NCBI GenBank assembly: GCA_038501195.1
Contig: JBBPUQ010000006.1
Location: forward strand, 3,162,001-3,226,000
From: Nemania diffusa
Taxonomy: Eukaryota; Ascomycota; Sordariomycetes; Xylariales; Xylariaceae
DNA length: 64,000 nt
Direction of reading: 5' to 3'
Made by a program: the position numbers and the translations under genes. The notes below the pieces were generated by a model that worked only from the letters and a program-made list of their open reading frames with translations, ran no database searches and was not told the DNA's origin. Each line of letters starts with the position of its first letter. The stretch's first letter is position 1. Shown here one piece after another: positions 24,210-34,262 of this stretch.

Positions 24210-25039
24210 CTAGGCGTAGTCGTCCTTGACCCGATGGGTGCCCATATCGTAGCTCCGTCTGCTGCGCACACTTCTCCTCCTGCGACCCCAGCGCGCACCG
24301 CCACCACCCGCAGCAGCACCGCCGCCATCTCCGCCGCGAATGCCGAGCCAGAAGAGAACGGTAGCGAGCAAGACAGCAGCGACAGCGCCCCATGTAAAGC
24401 CGAATGCCCAGACGCCGAGGCTCGCGTCGCGGCCGACGGCCGTGAAGGCGGCGCGCATCTTAACGAAGGTGGCGGTCATGAGCGACGCGGCGAGGGCGAG
24501 GAAGAAGAGGGCACCCGAGGACATGAGGGCCGCGAGCGCGGAGCCGAGGCGGCCAAAGCAGGCGAGGAAGCCCGTGAAGAAGGCCACGACGGTGAACAGC
24601 AGCGCGAGCAGGTAGAAGACCCAGCCGAAGCGCCACATGTAGAAGTACGCGAAGCTCGTGGTGCCGCCGCCGTACGACCCGATCAGTCTCGTTGGCAGGT
24701 TCGAGCCGGTGGGGTTCCGCGACCAGGCCCAGCCGACGGGGGGGTCGGGCCAGGCGTGGCTGCAGCCCGTGTTGTCGGCGCCGCAGATGCGGAAGTAGGT
24801 CCAGCGCGACAGGGCGCGCGCGCCGGCGATGCCGGAGGTGTCGGCGGAGAGGAAGTGCGTCTGCCGGAAGGGGGTGGTGCGCACGGTGCCGGCGAGGATG
24901 ACGAAGAGGAGGAGCACGATGGAGCCGGCGAGGAGGAGGAGGGCGAGCGGGGCGAAGGCGGCTCCTGGGGAGGGCCTGGTTAGTTGGGAGTGGAGGGAGC
25001 AGGGGAGGGTATTGGATTAGACTCACTTGATCGCGCCAT
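24210..25039 (-). CDS. SUR7/PalI-family four-pass membrane protein
   Basis: Two exons give 255 residues. Exon 1 is only 13 nt (25039-25027, coding M-A-R-S plus one base), followed by a 62-bp intron (GTGAGT...CCCCAG), then 24964-24210. Four membrane segments are clear: about residues 6-32, a long one after FYMWRFGWVFYLL, one around ALFFLALAASLM, and one at WGAVAAVLLATVLFW. Between the first two lies an extracellular loop with a WTYFRICG...C pattern, like the claudin-type signature of Sur7 relatives. The C-terminus is Gly-rich, then Arg-rich. The family works at the plasma membrane and cell cortex (eisosomes, or pH sensing in the PalI branch). The paralogue type cannot be fixed from sequence alone. 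The coding sequence is very G+C-rich, unlike its flanks. It converges with the MAPKK gene. Confidence 0.8.
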
Positions 25040-26507
25040 TTTGATGATCGTCGGCCTATTCTTGCAAACCTAGATGCGGACGCAGAGGTTGAGGTCGAGA
25101 TGTTTGGGCACGGTCGAAAAGTCAGCAGATATATTCGCCGGGGGTTGTTGACATGCGTCAACTCTGATTTCGGGGGCCTGGCCAGGCAACAAAGAATTGT
25201 TGTGAGACACAAATTCGAGTGGTGACTCGAAGGCTTGAGGCTGTCTCAGATGGCAGATTCCGGCCTTTTTCCTCCGGTGTTCCGAGTTCGTAGCAGCAGC
25301 GCGTAGGAGGGAATTATTAGGATTAGGTATGACGGTGGGAAAAAGCAGCAAGGGAGAAGGAAAATGGCTGCACCTGATTAAAAATATATTATGAGGGCAA
25401 GCTTACTAGCGTATCCGAAGTTGCTGCAAACATGGCTCACAATGTGTGTAGGTAAGGAGGTCAATAATACAGTAGGTACAACAATAATAACCATGAGCCT
25501 AATAGCAATAGCATCACCCCCGCCGAACAGCGAAGTGGGGTCTTGATGACGACACTCGCGACGATCATCGCTCAACTACCCATAGTTTCTTCCCTAGATA
25601 GGCTTAGGCTAATATCTACCTACATAAGCAAGCTTAGCTTTCCGTTCTAGCACGGGATACTGTAGGGGGTTTCTTCGCGAAGTATGATGTAAGTACTTAT
25701 CTAGCTATGCGCAGGGAAGCTCACCGGCACATCCCGAAATTCTTTATATGATGTAGGTACTTACTTACCTTATTCATCCACGCTATCAAACCCCTGCGCA
25801 TGGAACCTTAGGTATTATTAAATACACTGTAGCATGCGCCAGACACGCGAGAGGCCATCCTACCAATACACAAGAAGGGAGGGCATATTTCCATCAAAGC
25901 CAATTCGAGACTGATGGGGGTTTGCGTAAGGTGAGTAAGAGACTAAGTAAGTATGTGACCATTGAGCGAGCGGCGAGTCGTCATCAGCCACGTTGGCTTC
26001 GTCTTCCTCACTGCCCTCTCAGACTAATAATACTAGGGCAATAGCGTATCAAGAGCTGTCAGGAGGGGCACCGTCTTTTTCCCGCTTCTTAGCCGCATGT
26101 TAGCAACCCTACAGTACGATTATACCAGCACCAAAGGGTGAGTGCCGGGCTATCATACGAGTCAGCTATATCTATATCAGTTGGTTGTTTCAATAATAGG
26201 TAACCCCAAGTCATCTGCCCTTTTATATTCATCGCAGCCTAACACTGATGAGCCTACAGTACGCAAGGCACAAGAATCCTCATGGTATGGAGCGAGATAG
26301 ACGGAATTCTCAACAGGTACAAAGACATTACAGAGGTCTATGTGTAAGGTTACGTCGTAATGCCTAGTAACCTTCCTTCTCGCCCTATAATGTAACTAGG
26401 TACGATGCCAAACAATGCGTGATGCAAGATCGTTCTTGTCAATCTTGTATCCACCCATAGCTTTTGAAGAACATCTCTCCGTCTCATTCTGTTATAATAT
26501 CCTTAAC
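25040..26507. other. Intergenic, no gene seen
   Basis: About 1.5 kb upstream of the SUR7-like gene. It has only short frames without domains and scattered TAGGTA words (for example 25752-25766). Confidence 0.5.
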
Positions 26508-26509
26508 TA

Positions 26510-26671
26510 TCCCTTTAAGTGCCGTTCGCGCACCGCGACTTTGTAGTGCCCAGTTTTATTTATATACACCCAATAAGCGTATAAAGGCATGCTCGGATAA
26601 TTGTTTTATTGGGTGTATATATATAAAACTGGGGAACACAAGTCGCGGTGCGCGAATGGCACTTAAAGGGA
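26510..26671. mobile_element. Fold-back MITE with TA target duplication
   Basis: A 162-bp inverted repeat. The left arm (26510-26576) pairs with the right arm (26606-26671) almost completely, leaving a 29-base loop. The ends are TCCCTTTAAGTGCC and its complement, and each is flanked directly by TA (26508-26509 and 26672-26673), the duplication made by Tc1/mariner/pogo-type transposases. The arms differ at only a few positions, so the insertion is fairly young or the pairing is maintained. No transposase is encoded. RNA read through it would form a long hairpin. Confidence 0.85.
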
Positions 26672-27049
26672 TACCGACCCCCCTTTGGCATAGCTACCAC
26701 TACCTAGGTACCTAACATACTTCTGTATATATATATGGATGCCATAGTAAAGGTTGTGTCTTAGTTTACCGTTTATGCTTTTAGGCAGCGACCGGAGTCC
26801 GTATAAGGGAATAGTAAGCTGGGGGAGGTGGTGTCCGAGCAAGATCTACCTCGTGTTTTTTTAATCACGTAAATAGTGTACCGCCCCCATGCTTCAAACC
26901 CGTGATAATTAAACTTAGTCTTAGCGTGTGCTAGTTAATACAGTATATGGTTGAGGCCTTGTAACGGGCGATATTGGTGGAAAGGATTTTCAAAGGATTA
27001 ATAATTACTTCCCGAGGCAGCCTTTCCAATCACATCACTTGGTTAGCAT
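26672..27049. other. Intergenic between MITE and tRNA-Val
   Basis: Begins with the right-hand TA duplication of the MITE and a TACCTAGGTACCTA palindrome at 26701-26714. No gene is seen. The last part is the upstream flank of the tRNA gene, whose promoter is internal. Confidence 0.4.
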
Positions 27050-27123
27050 GGTTTCGTGGTGTAGTTGGTTATCACGTCAGTCTAACACACTGAAGGTCTC
27101 CGGTTCAAGTCCGGGCGAAATCA
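27050..27123 (+). tRNA. tRNA-Val (anticodon AAC)
   Basis: 74 nt without intron. The acceptor stem GGTTTCG pairs with CGAAATC and the discriminator base is A. The D arm holds the A-box. The anticodon stem TCAGT/ACTGA encloses loop CTAACAC, with AAC at 27084-27086, reading GTT and (with inosine) other Val codons. The T arm carries the GGTTCAAGTCC B-box. A T-run a few bases downstream (near 27133) can stop RNA polymerase III. Confidence 0.95.
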
Positions 27124-27686
27124 TTCGATTCTTCTTTTGCCCCCTCCCTTCCTAGGAGGACTGAATGAGGGAATGGTAAATTTTCTTTTTACTATCTTCC
27201 TTCTTCACCTGCTATTAATATTCGTCTAGGCAAGTGTCATGATCTCAGGCCTAAGAAATAATTTTGCGATTGAGTTTCTTGTCTATCTCAATACCCCATA
27301 CCATACGGACCGCTGAAATCGAGGGTTAAAGTTTTTTGTCACGCCGAAATATGAACATAGCTAATTTGCCCTGCTATACCATCTTCGTGTTCATCATTCA
27401 ACTACCTATCTAGGAGATGACCCATAAGCGTAGTCACCTGTACCTGCTAGGATAGTATATTTTGTGCCATCAAGTATCTAGCTCTGTCTATTCTATAACT
27501 CAGATGTTCTGAGAAATACAAGCCGAAAGATAATACCTTTCTCAATATCGAGCGAAAAGTAAACATATCTCCACACCCTCCTTTTCCTAAACGTTCAATC
27601 ATGGCACGTGTTGTTCCAAACACACTAACAAGCCTTATGCCAAGGAGTTATCAAATCTGACCGATCCAACACATTATACAGAGTAC
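27124..27686. other. Intergenic, no gene seen
   Basis: Holds the 3' flank of tRNA-Val and the 3' untranslated region of the methyltransferase gene. No coding frame or repeat of note. Confidence 0.45.
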
Positions 27687-30121
27687 TTAGTTCCAATGGT
27701 GCTGGGCACGGCTATGAGCTCTAACCTCGTCTCTTTGTCTTTCCAGGTGTGTCCTGACAAGTCTTGCTGTTTCGGCATTGCGTTCATTGTCGACTTCTAC
27801 TTCCATGACAGACGGAAGGCTCTCTGCTAAGAGCGTGCACGAACTTTCGCGAGAAAAGCTCGGGCAGTCGTCGTCTGCAGTGTGGGTTAGGTCTATCATG
27901 ACTACATCTCTAGAGTCATGAGCAGCGATATCATCATCAATCACAATAGGCGTTATAACCCGGGAAGGCTGTGGCGCATCTACCACGTCTTCGACAGGAT
28001 CAAGGATTATGATATCTCGTCGACGTCTCTCCGTCGCGGCTATGTTACTTGTCTGAAGTGTTTCTCTGCATCTATCCACAATCCCATCTTGCCGCAACAG
28101 CCACTTCTTGAGGTGACGGTATACTATAACATTCGGAATTAGTTATTATCATTTGCGCATGATATATAGCATGATGTATAAGTAGTTCAAAGACATAAGA
28201 AGCGTCGAGGCTAAAGAACAGACTTTGAGAATTACTTACGTGTCTCGACAACTACAGGTGGAAATGCGTTTCCTATTTGGCGATTAATCTGCGTCATTGT
28301 GCCAACAAACTTATGGCTTCTTGGGAATCCTTGGATAGACGCCAGCTCTCGTAGCGTAAAGTTTCTTTTCCCGGATGGATGAGCCCATTCAGACCCCGCA
28401 GTCGTAACGGTACCAATTTGTACCCGATCGTCATAAGGTTGTCTTGGAAATTTCGTGCTATTTCTAGCCCTAGAGAGCATACCCTCGACGTCGTGAAGAT
28501 GATCCCGGCCTCGCCTGCCTATGTTATTTAACACATCATGGAGGGTGACTGGGTTTGGTAGATCTCTATTTCTTTCGGCGTGGGTTGGAGTTGGAAATGG
28601 CGGGAGTGCCTCTCCCGGGCAAGATGCGATCCATATCAATCGCCGTCGAATGGATGGCACCCCATACTCTTTAAATGACAGTATATCCCAAGAGAACGAA
28701 TACCCAAGTGCGGTATATTGACCGACCAGTGCGTTAAAGAAGTTTTCGTTGCGATCAAACAAAAGACCAAATGTTTGTTCGCCTGTGGAGATCCGTGGGC
28801 GTCGCATATTTAGAACTTCGGCGCAAGCGAAGAGGGCGGCAGCGTTAGCTTCGTCGTCTTTGCCCGGTCTTGTATGTACAGGTGACCATACTTGACATGG
28901 TGGGCTTATATGCAGGAAGTCTGAGTAATATAACAGAAGGCCTGCTAAAGTTCTCGACTCCTCGGCCAACTTGAAAATATTGGTCTCCTTTAATATAGCC
29001 TCTGGGAAGTTTTCTCTGTAAGATATAGCAGCTGCGGGGTCTATATCGCAAGCTAATCTCGGTTGCAGTCCAGCTCGTCGTGTGCCGCATGAGACTCCTC
29101 CAGCGCCACAAAACATATCATCAGCTGTATATCTTTGACGGTATTGCAGCGGTGTTGTAGTATTTTGATGATTCTTCTCTATGTCGACGGTGGGGATGTG
29201 GATTTGGCCGTTTATAAAAGACCCCCCCGGTGTTATTCCGCCGCGGAATCCATTTCTAAGCTTGTCATCGGCAACCCTAAAATGCGCGTCCTCGATATCA
29301 GCGTATCTCAGTCGAACGACAGCGCCACTATATGACTTTTTAGTAGCCATTGCCATAGGTGAGGGCCACTATAATACCTGGAGTTAATTCCCTAGCGGAT
29401 GCTTTGAATCTGAAAAATTACTTACGTGCCGGTAGTATTTCCAGCGCTGGACCAGAGTTCCCTTGTTTTCGATGTCCTCGACTGTGGCCCATTGCCCCCG
29501 GTTAAATCTGTGGGCGGGAAAGGCATCGTTAGTTCTCGAAAATGACCGGGATCTCATTACTTCTGTCACTGGAACTTCCACCGCAGCTTGAATGTCCTCG
29601 TGTCTCGTATCTTCCCGATCGATATCATACAACGCGCATATCTCATTTTTCATGCGGGGTAGCAGCCCACGCATATAGCGATGCCGTGTAAGTCGAATTC
29701 CTCGAATTATCACGTTATTGGACCGGGCGTCTGTATAGATATCACAGACGTGTATAAACTGCCAGCTAAATTCCTCTCGTGGCCTTTGGGGGACTTCCAC
29801 AAGTATTCTTGGTTTGATTAATATATTGATATACCGGAAAGAAGATAGGCGTGATCGTAGAGGGATTGAAAGGTTGCGGAACGGCCCTCGAAATACCGAT
29901 GCATCGCTTCTTGCCCTATCCAATTGACTAATTATCTGGAGCTCATATTGACGTACGTCTCCATTATCCTCATCAGACTGCGTTAAATCGATGATCGGAA
30001 CGTGCTGGCCTGCGTCACGGGCATGTTGGAGGTCCCGCAGTCCCTTCTCCAGAGGTGAGAGTTCTGCGTCATTGACGTCATCTTCTTCGGCAGGATGATT
30101 TGTACATTGCTGGGTAGACAT
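27687..30121 (-). CDS. rid: RID/Masc1-type cytosine-5 DNA methyltransferase (RIP factor)
   Basis: Three exons (30121-29426, 29368-28240, 28123-27687; introns 57 and 116 bp) give 753 residues. The N-terminal ~310 residues form a divergent regulatory part, including a BAH-like stretch near VVRLRYADIEDAHFRV. Catalytic motifs follow in order: DMFCGAGG (motif I) at 316; SPPCQVWSPVHT, with the nucleophile Cys390, and KDDEAN; EQT at 429-431, where ordinary methyltransferases have ENV; RRRL at about 473; and NRQIGNAF (motif X) at about 594. The SPPCQxWSPxHT and EQT features are characteristic of RID and Masc1. In Neurospora RID is required for repeat-induced point mutation, acting in the nucleus before meiosis. 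All catalytic motifs are intact, and exon joins preserve them (for example ETLYRHLKKW). The C-terminal ~140 residues are variable. It is near, but not part of, the degraded blocks. Confidence 0.93.
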
Positions 30122-31011
30122 GTTGGTGACTCGGAGCTGGGAATAAATCTCGATCTAGAGTAGGGTTAGATTAGCAAAAATACTACAGACTGGCTTGTAC
30201 CTACTAAGACCTTAGAGTAGCAAAGTCGCGTGTAAGGCCAACCCAAGAAGAACTGATATCCAGTAAATGTACGTAGGTGAGCGGTATCTAGCCTGAAGGA
30301 ATAGTATAGACAACAAGGCTGTGTGAAGCCTAGATGGGAAGTGATAACAAATGTGGTAGGGCGGGCAAGTAGGACAAGAAATAGAAGGATACACGGGGCT
30401 GCTGGACAGGGGATCTGTCAAGTTCGAGATATTGAAACAATAATGAGTAGGAGACTAACACGTGAAATACCTAGGCGTAGATGTAAAAAGAAAAAGGTGC
30501 TAGATGCTTTACAACGGGAGGTATAGGATGGTTCAGCCTACGTGGATGGACTGTGAGGATTAGTAAAAGCAGTAAAGTTAATAACGTTGAAATAGATGTA
30601 GGAGTGGTAGAGAGCTTAATAGCTTGCGATTGCATGTTTAATACTCTTTGGGTTCTGCCTAAAAGCCAAAAGCTTTTAACAAGAGGTAGGTGTTAGTATA
30701 AGTGATCGTACCTACCTGTATATAGGTCTAAGTAGTTGTAGAGAAAGAGCTACATACTTAGGCAAGTGCCTAGTTATTTATTTGCAAAGGCAGAGTTATA
30801 AAAAGGAAGTGACAATAGCTCATAAGCAAGTGCTTGCATAAAACGGAAATTTAAGAATAAAGTTTTCTAAGATAAATTAAGAACTTAGGCAGGCGTAGGT
30901 ATGCTCAGTCTCTATCCTACTTCTGAACAGCTTCTTTAGATATGCATCTCTCACCTTGTATCCTAAACTTTGAATCAAACTAAGTAGGCGCTTAGGGAGG
31001 TAGGTAGGTGC
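30122..31011. other. Intergenic, no gene seen
   Basis: Upstream region of the methyltransferase gene. Purine-rich and repeat-poor apart from TAGGTA words near 30690-30725 and 30990-31010. No credible frame. Confidence 0.45.
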
Positions 31012-31938
31012 TCATGGTGAATAATACTTGCGCCAATTGTGCTCTTCTCTGAACCCGATACCCCGAATCTTCTTGTTTGACAGTGGTGCCTCAAACTCTC
31101 CCATCTCCCTCGTGATGGCGGTTCCCGGTGCCGTCTTCTGTAAAAACTTGAGGGTCGGCTCTACTGTGGTGATGGTATCATTGGTAGCATTGAACACCTG
31201 AAACCCGAGCCCGTCTTGTCGAATACAAACGTCACATATCTGCCCCAGATCACGAGCATCGACGTAGCTCCATACATTCCGCTTCCTCGTCTCTGGCTGC
31301 CCAACATGCCGAGGAAAATCGCGCTCGTACTCGTGCGGCTCGACCACATTTCCGATGCGGAGAGCATAGATGTCATTGCCAAACCGGCGCGCAAAGCCTC
31401 GAGCCACCCGCTCGCCACACAGCTTCGAGATGGCATACGTGTCCATGGGGTTAACGTCGTCGTCTTCCGACAGAGGGAAGTGGTCATACTCGATATCGCC
31501 CTCGGCAAAGCACACGCCATATACAGTCTCGCTGGATGCGATGATGATCTTCTGCACCCCAAGCTTAGACGCTGCCTCTATTACATTATAGGTCGATACA
31601 ACGTTCGCCTTGTAGCATTCATTATCAGGGACGAGCAGAATCCGAGCATGGGCGGCAAAATGAATGACAACATCAGGAGGCCCGGGAGGCTTGCCGTCAT
31701 TAAGGCCATCAAAACTGAAATGACTCGTCAAAGCATTGAATACTTGGCCGGAGTCGGTGAGATCGGTCTTCAAAGTACAAATGTCTGGATTCAGGCCATT
31801 TCCGTCGGGATTGGGAAGAGGCACCAAGTCTAGATTGAGGATCTTATGGCCTCTCTTGAGAAGTTCTGGTAAAACATGCCTACCAGCTTTTCCGCTGCCA
31901 CCGGTGAAGACAATTCGCTTCCCTTGCGGAGACGCCAT
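31012..31938 (-). CDS. NAD-dependent epimerase/dehydratase (extended SDR)
   Basis: A single exon of 308 residues starting at the ATG of MASPQGKR. The open frame runs further upstream but has no other ATG. The Rossmann fold begins TGGSGKAGRH (residues 12-21). Ser135-Ser136 of IIASSETVYG and Tyr168-x3-Lys172 (YAISK) supply the catalytic triad of extended short-chain dehydrogenases. RIGNVVEP and the C-terminal substrate part follow. Such enzymes act on nucleotide sugars, uronates or related substrates; which one cannot be read here. It lies 349 bp downstream of the pectin methylesterase on the same strand, so a role in uronic-acid metabolism is plausible but only inferred from position. Confidence 0.85.
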   Translation of the reverse strand: MASPQGKRIVFTGGSGKAGRHVLPELLKRGHKILNLDLVPLPNPDGNGLNPDICTLKTDLTDSGQVFNALTSHFSFDGLNDGKPPGPPDVVIHFAAHARILLVPDNECYKANVVSTYNVIEAASKLGVQKIIIASSETVYGVCFAEGDIEYDHFPLSEDDDVNPMDTYAISKLCGERVARGFARRFGNDIYALRIGNVVEPHEYERDFPRHVGQPETRKRNVWSYVDARDLGQICDVCIRQDGLGFQVFNATNDTITTVEPTLKFLQKTAPGTAITREMGEFEAPLSNKKIRGIGFREEHNWRKYYSP

Positions 31939-32287
31939 AATAATTGAAGTGCGCAAGATTAAGGTTGTAAAAAGGAGAATGCTTCTTTTACGACGCAAAG
32001 TTCACTTCACTTCAGGCTAACTAATTCATGATTCACCCCTCTTATCTCTCAAGAGGGGTTTACAGGTACATACATGCACCTGCATATGTACCGTACTGAT
32101 CTACCTACTCAGTACTGTACACATTAGGTAGCACCATGGCACGTGCATTCTACATATGTATGCATCCCTGTAGCGCTCTCTTCTGTAAAACAAGGTATCA
32201 TACATAAAAGCAGAATTTATGATACTAGAACCTCGAGAGTTGAAAAGCAGGAGCCTCAAGTAACAAGCAGCACACACTGCTTCGTAT
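31939..32287. other. Intergenic, no gene seen
   Basis: A short spacer between two minus-strand genes. It is the promoter of the epimerase gene and 3' region of the methylesterase gene, with GTAC/TGTACC-type words near 32068-32120. Confidence 0.4.
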
Positions 32288-33589
32288 TTATTTTCTCAGA
32301 TACCGGCTAGAGAACAACACAGAAGAGTCTATCCATTTGATATTCGGCTGCTTCCCTTTAGGTGTCATGAAGACATCCACTGGCCTAAGATAAGGCTTGG
32401 CGTCCTTCTTCTCAAACACCGCAGTAATATTGCCTGCCTCCTCAGCTGCCTCGTCATATCCGGGCCCGTACACTTCATACACAGCTAATGTGGTGTTCAC
32501 ACCAATGTTGCCATTTGGCTGTCCTGCCCACGCCGTGTATCCCGCGGGTAAGATGCTCGGGTCGAAGTATGTGTTCATGAACACACTACGGTGCAACGCA
32601 TTCCACGGTCTGCCCAGCGAACACTTCTCTGCAATGATGGGCGCGATGGTGGTGTTGGCTGCCAGAAGCTGCGAGTCCGAGATGTAGACACCGTACTTAT
32701 TCGCGAATGTCGTGTTAGTGCCTTTCCAAGCCGTAACCCCGCCGCCACAACTACGGAGCGAGAGGCTCGAACTCTCAATAAACAGCGTCCCGAAGCCGTA
32801 CAAAAAATCCGTTTGACCCGCAACTACCGTGTCGTAGAAGTACGCATTGCCTAGTTTGCCAACGTATACCTTCGCTTTCAAATTAGACGCGATCAAATAG
32901 AGCTGCCTAGGAAGAAGACGTTCACTAACCGTATCCTGCCAACTGTAGAAGCCACAAGAGTAAAAGCCAGCATTCGCACGACTGACGCCCACCGCATGCG
33001 CTGGTCCATCTGAGTACGGAGCGAACTCATTACGGAAATCGATATTGTACGCCCGAAAGTCGGTACACCCAAACGGCGTGTCATCCGGAACGGGGAATCC
33101 AGTCGGGCCAGACCCAGTTAACGTGGCGTTTAGGTTAGGCCCGACGGTGAGGACACCAGTGTACACATTGTCTGGGAAACTCACGTTGTGGTTCGCCGAG
33201 TTCCAATAGATCTGCACATCGTTCTCTTGCGCTGAGTCATAGGTGATATTTGCATACGGCTCTCCACGGGACGGACGATCTGAGACGCCTAAGAGCGTAA
33301 GCGGGCCTTGTCGTGTGACGTTTAGCTGTTCCGTGTATATGCCAGGCGCTATCAGAATGATATGGGAAGTGGTGTCATTTGGAAGGGAAGAAATAGCGCC
33401 TTGGATCGTTTGGAATTTAGCACTCTTGTCTGTCTGGCTCACATAGAGCGTCCCCGAAGGACAGCCATGCAGGGGATCAGCACTTCTCTTCTGACATTGC
33501 TGGAAAGTCCGGGCCGGGATAGTCTTTGTAGTGCCAGCGATAGCCTCACCGAATCCCATAAAGAGCAAAAGATGTATAAACCGGATCAT
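32288..33589 (-). CDS. Secreted pectin methylesterase (carbohydrate esterase family 8)
   Basis: Two exons (33589-32930, 32869-32288) give 413 residues. The 60-bp intron (GTTAGT...AAG, TCTAAT branch) is a multiple of three and has no stop, so the gene also reads through as one longer frame. Removing it gives QDTVYVGKLGNAYFYD, which fits the family, whereas the unspliced reading inserts 20 foreign residues beside the catalytic Asp. The signal peptide covers residues 1 to about 18. Family motifs are GIYTEQ, HAVGVSR, QDTV (first catalytic Asp), VAGQTDFLYGFG (second Asp) and LGRPW (Arg). The enzyme removes methyl esters from homogalacturonan outside the cell, making pectin accessible to polygalacturonases. 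It is divergent from the exo-polygalacturonase gene across a 673-bp shared promoter. Many N-glycosylation sequons are present. Confidence 0.92.
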   Translation of the reverse strand: MIRFIHLLLFMGFGEAIAGTTKTIPARTFQQCQKRSADPLHGCPSGTLYVSQTDKSAKFQTIQGAISSLPNDTTSHIILIAPGIYTEQLNVTRQGPLTLLGVSDRPSRGEPYANITYDSAQENDVQIYWNSANHNVSFPDNVYTGVLTVGPNLNATLTGSGPTGFPVPDDTPFGCTDFRAYNIDFRNEFAPYSDGPAHAVGVSRANAGFYSCGFYSWQDTVSERLLPRQLYLIASNLKAKVYVGKLGNAYFYDTVVAGQTDFLYGFGTLFIESSSLSLRSCGGGVTAWKGTNTTFANKYGVYISDSQLLAANTTIAPIIAEKCSLGRPWNALHRSVFMNTYFDPSILPAGYTAWAGQPNGNIGVNTTLAVYEVYGPGYDEAAEEAGNITAVFEKKDAKPYLRPVDVFMTPKGKQPNIKWIDSSVLFSSRYLRK

Positions 33590-34262
33590 CTTGACGGAGA
33601 TGGAACCTCAGCGGCTATCAACAATCGATGGTAGTAGTTTTACCCGGACAGCCGTGGTTCGTTGCCAACCCTGCCCTTTTGAACTGACCCCGAGTGGAAT
33701 AATGTTCATCGCGGCGGATTACTGAACCCTTTCTACTCGAATCATTTCATAATCATAGCGCAACTTCCCGAACGTGGCGTCACGGTGAACTCTACCCATT
33801 GACTCGGTGTGAGTGGTGGAACATTCAATTCACACGCTACGTAATCTCCCAAGGCAGTGGGGAATATTTACGACCCTGAGTAAACAGTAAACAGACGCTG
33901 TATCAGGCTAGATAGAACCGATGCTAATTATCATGGTGGGGAGAATAACGAGGATACCCCATTTTACCCCAGCTTCCCCAACGAAATCGCCAAGAACCGG
34001 CGACGCTGCCGGCCAGATCTGATCCATTCTGATTTATGAGTGACGGAAAAATATCTTCACCTTGCAGGGGAGTATCGTGGCCCACTAGGGTCGCCCCGTA
34101 GAGATGGAGATGGTCATCACAAGCTACCAGCTTGCTGGGCTATGGGCGAGCCCAGATCTTATAATGCGCGATGGCCATTATACGCACGTCACTCGAACCA
34201 TATTCTCGGGAGACTGTATAATAAACTTTCTTGCTTTAGGACTTTAGAAGACCGCACACAAG
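33590..34262. promoter_or_regulatory. Shared promoter of methylesterase and exo-polygalacturonase genes
   Basis: A 673-bp space between two divergent pectinase genes, so common control is likely. A TATA-like TATAATAAA lies at 34217-34225, about 40 bp before the exo-polygalacturonase ATG. Two words matching the CreA carbon-repression site SYGGRG occur at 33936-33941 (GTGGGG) and 33967-33972 (complement of CTGGGG). Sites this short occur often by chance, so their role is unproven. Confidence 0.4.

Noticed and set aside
24192..24983. 263-codon plus frame opposite the SUR7-like gene
   Set aside because: A Gly/Glu/Arg-rich antisense shadow of a G+C-rich gene. The minus strand shows four membrane helices and a splice-confirmed start.
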